A stretch of DNA of 64,000 nt from Corynebacterium provencense (GTDB lineage: Bacteria > Actinomycetota > Actinomycetes > Mycobacteriales > Mycobacteriaceae), in assembly GCA_900049755.1 (NCBI GenBank), contig LT160593.1, positions 397,268-461,267 of the forward strand, read 5' to 3'. Below, in pieces: positions 1 to 7,616 of this stretch. The translations under genes and the position numbers were made by a program. The notes under the pieces were generated by a model. That model had not been told where the DNA came from and searched no databases. It saw nothing but the letters and a program-made list of their open reading frames with translations. Positions within the stretch are counted from its first letter, which is position 1. Each line of letters starts with the position of its first letter.

Positions 1-344
1 GTCTCCCGGTATCCCATGGTGACCAGTCCGAAAGGCACCCCGGATCCGGCGACCGACTGCAGCAGTTCAACGGCACCCTGCCTCCACACATCCTCGGTGA
101 CGATCATGTCGTTGACCCGGTCGACGACATGCCCGATGATCTCCTCCTCCCGTTTCCGGACCCCCGCGTCCTGCAGCTGGACGGCGAAGTCGTCCAGCGC
201 GGTGCCGACCGCGGCGTCGATGTGCGCCTGGGTCCACTCATGTCCGGACGCCGTCACCAGTTCCCCGCCGGCGATGGCGTAGAGGTGCTCGGTGTCGATG
301 AGGGTGCCGTCGAAGTCGAAGAAGACTGCCTCAGGAAGTGGCAC
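1..344 (-). CDS. HAD-superfamily phosphatase (3' part missing)
   Basis: Hydrolase of the haloacid dehalogenase superfamily, probably a small-molecule phosphatase of the phosphoglycolate phosphatase / beta-phosphoglucomutase type. The frame shows the class-defining motif I, FFDFDGTLIDTEH, within the first 20 residues; its first Asp is the nucleophile and the second the acid/base. Motif II is probably the LVTMG stretch close to the left window edge, where the gene is cut. A GTG start at 344 is preferred because GGGAGG lies about 7 nt upstream. A GTG at 353 overlaps the stop of the aminotransferase gene and is possible. It is the last gene of the leftward catabolic operon, so it may dephosphorylate an intermediate made by the two upstream kinases. 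The substrate is inferred, not seen. Confidence 0.8.
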   Translation of the reverse strand, partial: MPLPEAVFFDFDGTLIDTEHLYAIAGGELVTASGHEWTQAHIDAAVGTALDDFAVQLQDAGVRKREEEIIGHVVDRVNDMIVTEDVWRQGAVELLQSVAGSGVPFGLVTMGYRE

Positions 345-349
345 CGCCG

Positions 350-1702
350 TCACCTCCCGGTCTCAGAGACGGCGGCAGACAGTGCTCCCACGAGCTTGTC
401 CGCCTCCACTGCGGTGTAGCTCAGCAGCGGCCTGATCTTCAGCGTGGAATTGTACGGTCCCGCCACGGACACGAGGACGCCCATGTCACGCATGGTGTTG
501 ATGATGTCGAGAGCCCTCGCGGAATCAGGGGTCGTTGTTCCCGGTTCCACGATCTCCACCCCGAAGAACAGGCCCGTTCCACGGACGTCACCGACTCCCG
601 GCGCGGACTGCCGGAGTTCCTGCAGCTGACCGGCGATCCGGTCCCCCAGGACGGACGCCTTCTCCGCCAGGCCCTCCTTCTGGATCACCGTGAGGACCGC
701 CCGGGCGGCGGCGACCGGAACCGACGATCCGCCGAAAGTGTTGAAGTAGGGGATGTCGGAGCCGAAGGTGGCGAGTACACCGCTGCGGGCTACCATTGCC
801 GCGACAGGCACCCCGTTGCCCATGGGTTTGCCGAGGGTGACGATGTCGGGGACGACCCCGTGCCGGGCGAAGCCCCAGAAATCCCGGCCGACACGGCCGA
901 AACCGGGCTGCACCTCGTCGGCGATGAACACCGCCCCGAATTCCCTGGCGACCTCAGCCGCCGGGCCGAGGACCGAGGTGTCAGGAAAGACGCCGTCGGA
1001 GGAGAAGATGGTGTCCACCAGGAGCGCCGACGGCGGGTAGCCTTCGGACGCCAGGTCGGTGAAAGCCGCCCGGACGTTGTCCGCGAACCATTCCGCGAGG
1101 CTTCTGCCGTCATGGTCCTCCGGCCGGTAGCGGAAGGAGTCCGGGGCAGGTACCGCGCGCACATGGGGCCCGGTCCCCTCACCGCCTGCGGACGGGGACA
1201 CCGCGGAGACGGCGGCGGTGGTCCCGTGGTACGCCTCCGAGGTCACCACGACCCCGGTCCCGCCGGTACAGGCGGCGGCCACCCGGAGTGCCAGATCATT
1301 GGCCTCTGACCCGGAGTTGGTGAACATCACCTGGTCGAGTTCCTCCGGGAAAGTCGCGAGAAGCTGGTCGGAGAAGTCCAGGATCCCGTCCTGGAGATAC
1401 CGGGAGTGGGTGGACAGCCGGGACATCTGTTCACGGACCGCTTCGACGACGGCAGGGTGGGCGTGGCCGATGCTGGCGACGTTGTTGTAGGCGTCGAGAA
1501 ACTCTTCCCCTTCCGGCCCGTAGAGGTAGCTTCCGCTGCTGTCGACGACATGGACCGGGTTGCGGTAGAACAACCGGTAACTCGGGCCGAGGTTCTTCTT
1601 CCTGCGTTCGACCAGCGTCCGGTCCTCCGGGGAGAGGCCGGCGAGGGCTTCGGGGCTGTCCTGGCGGAAGGAGTTTCCTTCGATGATTGTGGAACCGCTC
1701 AT
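350..1702 (-). CDS. class III PLP-dependent aminotransferase / phospho-lyase
   Basis: A 450-residue fold-type I PLP enzyme of aminotransferase class III. The motif GSEANDLALR (about residue 131) binds the cofactor phosphate, FIADEVQPGFGR holds the PLP-ring Asp, and the lysine in TLGKPMGNGVP forms the Schiff base. The GKPMGNG signature is typical of the AGXT2L branch, which contains ethanolamine-phosphate and phosphohydroxylysine phospho-lyases; ordinary omega-aminotransferases are the alternative. Two APH-type kinases directly upstream in the same operon support a phospho-lyase that eliminates phosphate and ammonia from a phosphorylated amino alcohol to give an aldehyde. That role is inferred. 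The gene is separated from the upstream kinase by 75 bp containing a short tandem repeat. Confidence 0.85.
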   Translation of the reverse strand: MSGSTIIEGNSFRQDSPEALAGLSPEDRTLVERRKKNLGPSYRLFYRNPVHVVDSSGSYLYGPEGEEFLDAYNNVASIGHAHPAVVEAVREQMSRLSTHSRYLQDGILDFSDQLLATFPEELDQVMFTNSGSEANDLALRVAAACTGGTGVVVTSEAYHGTTAAVSAVSPSAGGEGTGPHVRAVPAPDSFRYRPEDHDGRSLAEWFADNVRAAFTDLASEGYPPSALLVDTIFSSDGVFPDTSVLGPAAEVAREFGAVFIADEVQPGFGRVGRDFWGFARHGVVPDIVTLGKPMGNGVPVAAMVARSGVLATFGSDIPYFNTFGGSSVPVAAARAVLTVIQKEGLAEKASVLGDRIAGQLQELRQSAPGVGDVRGTGLFFGVEIVEPGTTTPDSARALDIINTMRDMGVLVSVAGPYNSTLKIRPLLSYTAVEADKLVGALSAAVSETGR

Positions 1703-1720
1703 GGCGTTCGGCCTTTCATT

Positions 1721-1762
1721 GGTTGTCGTAGCCCGGTTGTCGTAGCCCGGTTGTCGTGGCCC
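1721..1762. repeat. three tandem copies of a 14-bp repeat
   Basis: The unit GGTTGTCGTAGCCC occurs at 1721-1734 and 1735-1748, and with one change (A to G) at 1749-1762, followed by a G-rich run. It fills the only sizeable gap in an otherwise tightly packed leftward operon, just upstream of the class III PLP enzyme. It could be slippage-prone or affect translation of the downstream gene; no function is shown. Confidence 0.85.
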
Positions 1763-1777
1763 GGTCGGGGGGGGTCG

Positions 1778-2869
1778 TCACAGTGCGTGGAGCCAGCGGC
1801 CCCACCGCCGGTCTGCCGTCCGGTCACGGGCCCGGGCAAGTTTCCAGACACCGTACTTGTGGTAGTCGAAGTCCCATTCGGTGTTGAGCGAGTGGTTCAC
1901 ACAGCCCCACAGTCCCCACTTCAGGTCCGCGAGCGCAGAGGCGACGAAACACCGTGACAGGACGTCACGGGTGGCTGCCCCGTAGACCTCCTCGATGCAC
2001 CGGATGACGGTCGGTTCATCGAAGAAGAACTCGGTGAAGGTCACCGCCAGGTCATAGGCGCGTTCATTGTTGGAGGCGAACTCGAAGTCGACGAGCTTCA
2101 TCGGCTGTCCGTCCCGGATGAGGAAGTTCCCGGGCATCGGGTCGTTGTGGCAGGGGACGATGTCCAGTCCGGAGGCGCGGAACGCCTCCCGGGCATTCGC
2201 GTACTCCCGGAGCAGCGAGGTCGCGAACCCGGGGAGCGGGACATTGTGTTCGCGTACCTGGTCCAGGTGCTCGTCGATGAGGTCGAAGATCGTCTTCGTC
2301 AACGGCAGGGCATCCACGGTGTGGAACTGGTTCTGGAGGTGGAGGACGTTCTCGGCGATCTCCCACCGTTTCATGTCGGAGTTGGTGCACGCCCGGTAGC
2401 CTTCCAGGAACTCGATGACCTCCACCCCGGTGGCGGGGTCGAAGTGCACGATCCGTGGACTGATCCCGAGGTCTCCCGCACGTCGGGCGGCGACATGGGA
2501 GTTTCCCCTGTCGATGAAGTCCTCGGTCCCTTCCCCGGGGACTTTGAGGAAGTAGGCGACGGGGTCGCCGGTGACGTCGATCCTCCAGTTGCTGTTCTGC
2601 AGTCCGCCGGTGACCGGGGAGTACCGGATCTCCCGGCCCTGCCATTCGGCGACATCGCCGATACAGGACTCCACCTTCGTCTCCGCCGGGGAGACAGCGG
2701 TGCCGACCGGTTTCGCCCCCTCGGGGACTCCCGTGCGCTCCGCGGTCTCCACCGTCGGAGCACCCGTCGGGTCACCCGTCGGACCACTGTCCGCGGAAGC
2801 GCCCGGGGCACCGGGGGCACCGGGGAAACGGTCCTGCCGGCTGTCCGGCCTGTCGATGATGATGGTCAT
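1778..2869 (-). CDS. APH/choline-kinase-family phosphotransferase
   Basis: A 363-residue small-molecule kinase of the protein-kinase-like choline/ethanolamine kinase and APH group. The first about 75 residues are Pro/Gly/Ala-rich and probably disordered. The kinase core follows: a nucleotide-binding segment around GGLQNSNWRI, the catalytic loop HNDPMPGNFL (about residue 240) and the metal-binding LVDFEFASNNERAYDLA (DFE in place of DFG). This arrangement is usual for choline/ethanolamine kinases. The likely reaction is ATP-dependent phosphorylation of an amino alcohol, feeding the class III PLP enzyme downstream. It overlaps the upstream kinase gene by 4 bp (ATGA), which indicates translational coupling. 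The exact substrate (ethanolamine, hydroxylysine or another) cannot be told from sequence. Confidence 0.85.
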   Translation of the reverse strand: MTIIIDRPDSRQDRFPGAPGAPGASADSGPTGDPTGAPTVETAERTGVPEGAKPVGTAVSPAETKVESCIGDVAEWQGREIRYSPVTGGLQNSNWRIDVTGDPVAYFLKVPGEGTEDFIDRGNSHVAARRAGDLGISPRIVHFDPATGVEVIEFLEGYRACTNSDMKRWEIAENVLHLQNQFHTVDALPLTKTIFDLIDEHLDQVREHNVPLPGFATSLLREYANAREAFRASGLDIVPCHNDPMPGNFLIRDGQPMKLVDFEFASNNERAYDLAVTFTEFFFDEPTVIRCIEEVYGAATRDVLSRCFVASALADLKWGLWGCVNHSLNTEWDFDYHKYGVWKLARARDRTADRRWGRWLHAL

Positions 2870-3807
2870 GACATCTCCTCCAGGAAGTCGTCGTACCGGC
2901 GTTCCCCCAGGGTTTCGCGTGCCCAGAGGAACATCCAGTCCGAGAATTTCGAGTACTCGTAGGTTCCGGGGTCACAGTGGTCCACCCAGGCTCCGATGAG
3001 GCCGCCGCGGACGGCGTCCGCCGCCCGGTAGCACATGGCCCTGCTGTACAGGCCGAGGTCGAAGGACCCCCAGTAGAGTTCGAATATCTCCTCGGGTCTG
3101 AGGTCGTTGCCGGACATCTCCAGCAGTACTGAGCCGATGTCCTGCAGCGGGTCGGTGTAGGCGGCCCAGTCGTAGTCGAGCAGTTTCGCTTCCCCGGTGA
3201 CCCGGTTGACCGCCAGGTTCGAGGCGTTGGCGTCCCCGTGGACCAGAACTGTGTCTGTTCCTGCCGCGGTGATCCGTGATTCGACGTCGTCGAGTACGGA
3301 GAGCATCCACGGCAGGTCGGTGGGCAGGGCGACACCGGCCGCGGTGCATCTGTCGAGGAGGGCGCGGATGTCGTCGAAGATCCCCGCCCGGCGTGCCCCG
3401 GGGACGTGCAGGTCCCACATGGCCCGGCGTTTCTCCACGAAACATCCGGTGACGTCCGGGTCGTTGAAGTCACGTACGGAGGCGGTGCGGTAGCTGTCGG
3501 TGAGGTCCTCCATCGCGAGTTCACCGCGTCCGGGGTCGGCGTCGAGCACGCGGGGGCCGATCCCCGCGTCCCCGGCCGCGGTGGCGACCGCGAAGCTCCC
3601 GGGAATGTCGATGCAGGTGGATGCTGCCGGGGTCATGGTCTTGAGGAAGACGGTGCGGCCGGTGTCCACGTCCCGCAGCCGGGCACGTACCGAGTCCGCT
3701 CCCCACCACTGCGGGCTGGCGGATGTCGGCGCCGGGGCGGTGAGAGCGGGGTCAACGGTCAGGTGCACGGTGTTCTCCGTGGCGTCCGTGTTTTCTGTGG
3801 TGTCCAC
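2866..3807 (-). CDS. second APH-family phosphotransferase
   Basis: A 313-residue kinase of the APH family, distinct from its neighbour. The Brenner-type catalytic loop LVHGDANASNLAV and the metal site LLDYDWAAYTDPLQDIG (about residues 195-225) are intact. The N-terminal lobe is recognisable in TVFLKTMTP, whose lysine is the likely ATP-binding residue. The 3' end overlaps the next kinase by 4 bp, and the upstream amidase ends 4 bp before the start, so all three are co-translated. Two different kinases in one operon could act on two related substrates or form a heteromer. Both are likely cytoplasmic, and neither function has been tested. Confidence 0.85.
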   Translation of the reverse strand: MDTTENTDATENTVHLTVDPALTAPAPTSASPQWWGADSVRARLRDVDTGRTVFLKTMTPAASTCIDIPGSFAVATAAGDAGIGPRVLDADPGRGELAMEDLTDSYRTASVRDFNDPDVTGCFVEKRRAMWDLHVPGARRAGIFDDIRALLDRCTAAGVALPTDLPWMLSVLDDVESRITAAGTDTVLVHGDANASNLAVNRVTGEAKLLDYDWAAYTDPLQDIGSVLLEMSGNDLRPEEIFELYWGSFDLGLYSRAMCYRAADAVRGGLIGAWVDHCDPGTYEYSKFSDWMFLWARETLGERRYDDFLEEMS

Positions 3808-3811
3808 CGGG

Positions 3812-5299
3812 TCAGCTCCTCTGCGTGTCTCCGGCAGTGGCCGGGTTGGCGTCGGCCGGGTTGGCGGTGACCGTGGCGTCCCCGTAGCCGGCGGCGTACA
3901 GGTCCGGGGTCAGGGCCGGCAGGTCGCGGGGGACGGTCGGCCAGTCGAACGGGGCGGGACGCCGGGATTCGAGCCATTCCGCGACCGCGAGGACACGCAG
4001 GTCCGCGAACCTCGGACCGCCGACCTGCACACCGACGGGAACCCCGTGGCTCATACCGAAGCCGACCGTGGCGGCGGGTTGTCCCGACTGGTTGAACCAG
4101 CAGGTGAACGAGCAGTGCTCCAGCGGGGAATCCTGACTGAGTCCGACCATTCCGGCGGCGAAGCCGAGCCCGGGGATGACGGGGGACACAATGAGGTCGA
4201 AACTGTCCACCACCGAAGCGAAGTGGGCGGCGCTGGCGGCGACAGCGTTGAGGTCGTTCTCGTGGTCCGCCGCGGCAAGGCCGGAGGCTGCGGCACACCA
4301 GTCCGTGATCTGCGGCAGGACCTCGGAACGGCCCTGCCCGTCATAGGGCAGCCATTCCGCCAGAGCCCTGACCTGGAACAACCGGTCCAGGGCCGGCCAG
4401 GGGTCGGCGCTGAACACGGGAGGAACCTCGGTGACGACCGCGCCGGCGTCCTGGAGTGTCCGGGCTGCGGCACGGACCACCGCCTCGACCTCCGGGTGGA
4501 CCCCGTACCCGTACCCCATGTCGAGGATGAGCCCGATCCTGAGCCCGGCGACAGTCCGGTCCGAGGTGTCGACCGGTTCCGGTGTCAGTGGCCCTCCGGG
4601 CAGACTGAGCAGGTCCCGGGCGTCCGGCCCGGAAATGACGCTGAACAGTTCAGCGACCTCACGGACACTGCGTGCCAGCGGTCCGGCGGAACGGGTGGTG
4701 CTGGGTGCGAGATGCGGAATCCTTCCCTGGGTCGGTTTCAGTGCCGCGAGACCGCAGTGCGCGGCGGGTAGGCGGACGGATCCTGCGATGTCACTTCCCA
4801 CGGACATCGACCCGATGCCGGCCGCCAGCGAGGCACCGGCCCCGGCACTGGAACCTCCGGTGTTCATCGCAAGGTTCCACGGGTTCCGGACGATGCCGTA
4901 GAGGGAACTCACGCCTGCCCCGAGCATTCCGAAGTCCGGCATGGCGCATTTGCCGAAGATGACTGCACCGGCTTCGCGGAGCCGCGCCGCAGGGGGTGAG
5001 TCCACGGTGTCCGCGTCGAGACCCCGGTTGGGCAGAGTGCCGTGACGCCAGGGCATCCCGGCGGCGCGGACACTGTCCTTGACCGAGACGGGGACGCCGT
5101 CGAGCACGCTGAGCGGGGTGCCGGCCTTCCATCGTGCCGCGGACGCCTCGGCCTGGGCGAGGGCGTTCACGTCATCCCTGAAGACGATGGCGTTGATGCT
5201 GTCGTTGACCTCGTCGATCCTGGTGAGCGTCTGTTCCAGGACGTCGACCGGGGTGAGGCTTCCGTCCCGGTAGGCCGCACGGACTGTCTCTGTGTTCAT
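3812..5299 (-). CDS. amidase (amidase-signature family)
   Basis: A 495-residue amidase-signature hydrolase that cleaves carboxamides to acid and ammonia or amine. The Ser-cisSer-Lys triad is visible: Lys in VSVKDS (about residue 74), the glycine/serine-rich loop GGSSAGAGASLAAG, and the nucleophile region GSDIAGSVRLPAA (about residue 170-182). Length is normal for the family. The start ATG overlaps the stop of the upstream dehydrogenase by 4 bp. It is one of three amidase-signature genes in this island, two of them in the rightward operon, which suggests an amide-bearing growth substrate. The family is very substrate-diverse, so specificity is unknown. GatA is unlikely because no GatB or GatC is present. 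Confidence 0.88.
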   Translation of the reverse strand: MNTETVRAAYRDGSLTPVDVLEQTLTRIDEVNDSINAIVFRDDVNALAQAEASAARWKAGTPLSVLDGVPVSVKDSVRAAGMPWRHGTLPNRGLDADTVDSPPAARLREAGAVIFGKCAMPDFGMLGAGVSSLYGIVRNPWNLAMNTGGSSAGAGASLAAGIGSMSVGSDIAGSVRLPAAHCGLAALKPTQGRIPHLAPSTTRSAGPLARSVREVAELFSVISGPDARDLLSLPGGPLTPEPVDTSDRTVAGLRIGLILDMGYGYGVHPEVEAVVRAAARTLQDAGAVVTEVPPVFSADPWPALDRLFQVRALAEWLPYDGQGRSEVLPQITDWCAAASGLAAADHENDLNAVAASAAHFASVVDSFDLIVSPVIPGLGFAAGMVGLSQDSPLEHCSFTCWFNQSGQPAATVGFGMSHGVPVGVQVGGPRFADLRVLAVAEWLESRRPAPFDWPTVPRDLPALTPDLYAAGYGDATVTANPADANPATAGDTQRS

Positions 5300-6223
5300 C
5301 GTGTCACCACCGGTGTGCCGATGAGCCAGCCGCCGTCGACGGCGAGGATGTCGCCGACGACGTGGTCGGACAGGTCAGAGGCGAGGAAGAGCACGGCCTC
5401 CGCGATCTGGCGTGGGTCCGCCCACCGGCCGTTCGGGGTCTGGCCCTCCAGTGCTTCGCGGGTCGGCGCATCGTACAGGGCCGTCATGTCGGTCTCCACG
5501 AAGCCCGGCGCGACCGAGTTGATGTTGATCCCTCTCGGCGAGTAGTCGATGGCCGCCTGCCTGGTCAGGTTCACCACCGCCGCTTTCGCGGCGCAGTAGG
5601 CGGCGAATCCGGGGTTGCCGCGGAGACCGCTGATGGAGCTGATGTTGACGATCTTTCCCCGGGGTTTTCCTCCGGTTCCGGCGCCGCCTGCGAGCATTGC
5701 CCTGACTGCCGCCCGCATGCAGTAGAAGGTTCCGTCGACGTTCACCCGGAACTGCTCTCTCCAGGTTTCGTCACTCGTTTCGGCGATTTCCCCGGACTGC
5801 AGTATTCCGGCGTTGTTCACCAGGATGTCCAGTCCGTGGCTGGCACTGACATCGGCGAGAAGGGTGTCCACTGCCGCACTGTCCGATACGTCCAGGTAGC
5901 GGGATTCTGCCTGGCCACCGCGTCTGACGATCTCCGCCCAGGTGGCGGTGTCCGGGTCGGCGAAGCAGTCGGTCCGGTCGGCGATGACGACCCGTGCGCC
6001 CGCCTCGGCGAGATAAGCCTGATTTCCGCACCGACCCTAATGTGAGGCAAAGGAGGTTGTACCGCATAGAGCTCTGCCGTATTAACAGAGACATCGGGGT
6101 GATCTCCCGGCTCTCGCATATACACACCTAGAGGGGTATAGAAGACAACACGAGGGCCGTGGCCCGCCCGATGCCGCGGGAGCCCCCGGTGACGAGGGCT
6201 GTCCTGCCGCTGAGAGTGATCAT
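5296..6223 (-). pseudogene. short-chain dehydrogenase/reductase broken by an insertion
   Basis: A classical SDR whose coding sequence is interrupted. The N-terminal part starts at ATG 6223, behind a strong GGAGG, and shows the cofactor motif TGGSRGIGRA. The rest shows LVNNAG, the active-site Ser region around NISSISG and YCAAKAA, plus the C-terminal HVVGDILAVDGGW. Between them sits a 142-bp insertion with stops. Removing 6013-6154 restores an uninterrupted reading, GRATALAEAGARVV. As read, the gene cannot give a full enzyme; an internal start at 5871 would yield a protein lacking the NAD(P) site. It was the first gene of the leftward operon, so the downstream amidase may now depend on internal initiation or reduced readthrough. 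Confidence 0.85.
6013..6154. mobile_element. 142-bp insertion with 4-bp target duplication
   Basis: A stretch of lower GC content inside the SDR gene. It is bounded by CGAG at 6009-6012 and again at 6151-6154, as expected for a 4-bp target-site duplication, and its deletion restores the gene exactly. It carries no complete gene and no clear terminal inverted repeats that I can see. It could be a miniature element, or the remnant of a larger insertion sequence that left internal sequence behind. Its family is unknown. Confidence 0.7.
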
Positions 6224-6249
6224 GTGGTGTCCTCCTTGGTGAGTGCTGA

Positions 6250-6322
6250 CACCAGAATCGGCGGGGACCATTTCTGGTGCAGGTTCCCCGTGTGAAAGGG
6301 CGGTAAAGGTCCGGTCAGGACC
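6250..6322. promoter_or_regulatory. inverted repeats between divergent operons (GntR operator candidates)
   Basis: The region between the leftward SDR and the rightward GntR gene contains a perfect 8-bp inverted repeat, CACCAGAA at 6250-6257 and TTCTGGTG at 6272-6279, and a second palindrome, GGTCC-GGTCA-GGACC, at 6308-6322. Both lie where a divergent promoter pair would be. They are good candidates for sites bound by the adjacent GntR/UTRA regulator, controlling both arms of the island. Binding is inferred. Confidence 0.5.
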
Positions 6323-6368
6323 CCGAAATGGGCCGGCAAAAGGTATGGTCCGCCGTTACTGTCGTCCC

Positions 6369-7223
6369 ATGAGCTCACAACATGAGGTGGAGAAGTCGCT
6401 GACGCGTCTGTGCGAGGAAATGCGTGCGGGCGGGACGGCGAAGCTTCCGTCTGAACGGGATCTCGCCCTCCGGCTCGGGGCGTCCCAGAGTACGGTGCGC
6501 CGGGTGTTGGACGCGATGCAGGCTGACGGGGCACTGTACCGGGTCAGGGGTCGTGCCGGTGGGGCGTTTCTCACTGGTGTGTCCACCGGGCCCCCGGTTC
6601 CGGAGGATGTGCCGGGGTCCGGGGAGGGACGCCGCAAGGTGCTCCGTGACCTCAACCAGGTCAAGGGGATTCCCCAGATGCTGTCCGAACAGGGCTACCG
6701 GGACGGGACGCAGGTCGTGCGGGCGGCACTGGAGGCTCCTTCCCCCGCGGTCGCCGGGTGCTTCGGAAGTTCCGGTCCGGTGGTGTCTCTGCTCAGGGTC
6801 CGGTTCGCCGACGGTGAGGCCCTGTCCCTCGAGCATGCCTACCTGCCTGCCCCGCGCTTCCCCGGACTGCTGAATCATCCTCTGACGTCCCTGTATGCGC
6901 TGTTGGCGAGCGAGTACGGGACCGTGGTCGGCCGGACCGAGGAGATTATCGAGGCGACGGCGGCAACCGCACCGGTGTCGGGGATCCTGCATGTCAGTCC
7001 CGGTGCACCGTTGCTGAAGGTCACCCGGCGCGCCTGGGCTGAGGATGTCACCGGGGACGTCACCGGGGAAGTCAGCGGGGACGCCGTCGGGGAAGTCAGC
7101 GGGGACGCCGCTCCGGTGGAGTTCTCGGTGGACCTGTTCAGGGCGGACAGGACCAGTCTGACGGTGCGCAGTGACCGGCCCGGCGCGAAACTGCACCACC
7201 CATTTCCCGCTGGTCCACACTGA
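6369..7223 (+). CDS. GntR-family regulator with UTRA ligand domain (HutC type)
   Basis: A transcription factor of about 284 residues. The N-terminal winged helix-turn-helix contains LPSERDLALRLGASQSTVRR (about residues 20-40), the GntR recognition region. It is followed by a UTRA effector domain with SLEHAYLPAPRFPGL and APLLKVTRRAW. The ATG at 6369 is preferred over upstream starts because it gives the expected N-terminus; no good Shine-Dalgarno site precedes it, so the message may be nearly leaderless. Near the C-terminus, DNA at about 7050-7110 carries in-frame tandem repeats encoding GDVTGEV/GDAVGEVSGDA, an insertion in the UTRA domain. It sits between the two arms of the island and likely senses a pathway intermediate. 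Confidence 0.85.
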   Translation: MSSQHEVEKSLTRLCEEMRAGGTAKLPSERDLALRLGASQSTVRRVLDAMQADGALYRVRGRAGGAFLTGVSTGPPVPEDVPGSGEGRRKVLRDLNQVKGIPQMLSEQGYRDGTQVVRAALEAPSPAVAGCFGSSGPVVSLLRVRFADGEALSLEHAYLPAPRFPGLLNHPLTSLYALLASEYGTVVGRTEEIIEATAATAPVSGILHVSPGAPLLKVTRRAWAEDVTGDVTGEVSGDAVGEVSGDAAPVEFSVDLFRADRTSLTVRSDRPGAKLHHPFPAGPH

Positions 7224-7361
7224 CCCAATTAACGCATCTTTACCCGGTTGGCCGGAGGCCAGTAATGGTTGGCGCTGATGCTGATGTCCACGTTCCCTCC
7301 TGAACCGTCAGCGGTTGCGGAGGGACGTCACACCACATCTGACGCATCGAGGTCATCCATC

Positions 7362-7616
7362 ATGAAGAACGCTTTAGCTTCTCTGCCCCCGACGCCGGTG
7401 AAGAGCACCCTCGTCGGTATCTACATCTTCGCTCTGGCACTTGCCGTCGTCCCTCCCCTCTACTTCTCTTTCAGCGGGAACGAGACCCTGTTCCTCGGGT
7501 TGCCGCTGTCCATCGTCTACTGGATCTTCGACGCACTTCTCGTCGCCGTGTCCCTGTGCTTCCTCTACATGTACGAGGACGCCCGCGGTGAGCTGGACGA
7601 GGTGATCGCGGCATGA
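7362..7616 (+). CDS. DUF3311 small membrane protein (symporter partner)
   Basis: An 84-residue protein with two predicted membrane helices, one around VGIYIFALALAVVPPLYF and one around LPLSIVYWIFDALLVAVSL. It ends in a short acidic tail. Size, topology and position directly upstream of a sodium:solute symporter match the DUF3311 family, which habitually pairs with such transporters and may act as an accessory subunit. The last bases overlap the symporter start (ATGA at 7613-7616). The start ATG 7362 is preceded by GAGG about 10 nt upstream. Confidence 0.8.
   Translation: MKNALASLPPTPVKSTLVGIYIFALALAVVPPLYFSFSGNETLFLGLPLSIVYWIFDALLVAVSLCFLYMYEDARGELDEVIAA

Noticed and set aside
338-1309. Plus-strand frame of 323 codons opposite the PLP enzyme
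   Set aside because: Antisense composition (Arg/Gly/Asp-rich), no motif, and the minus-strand gene is well supported.
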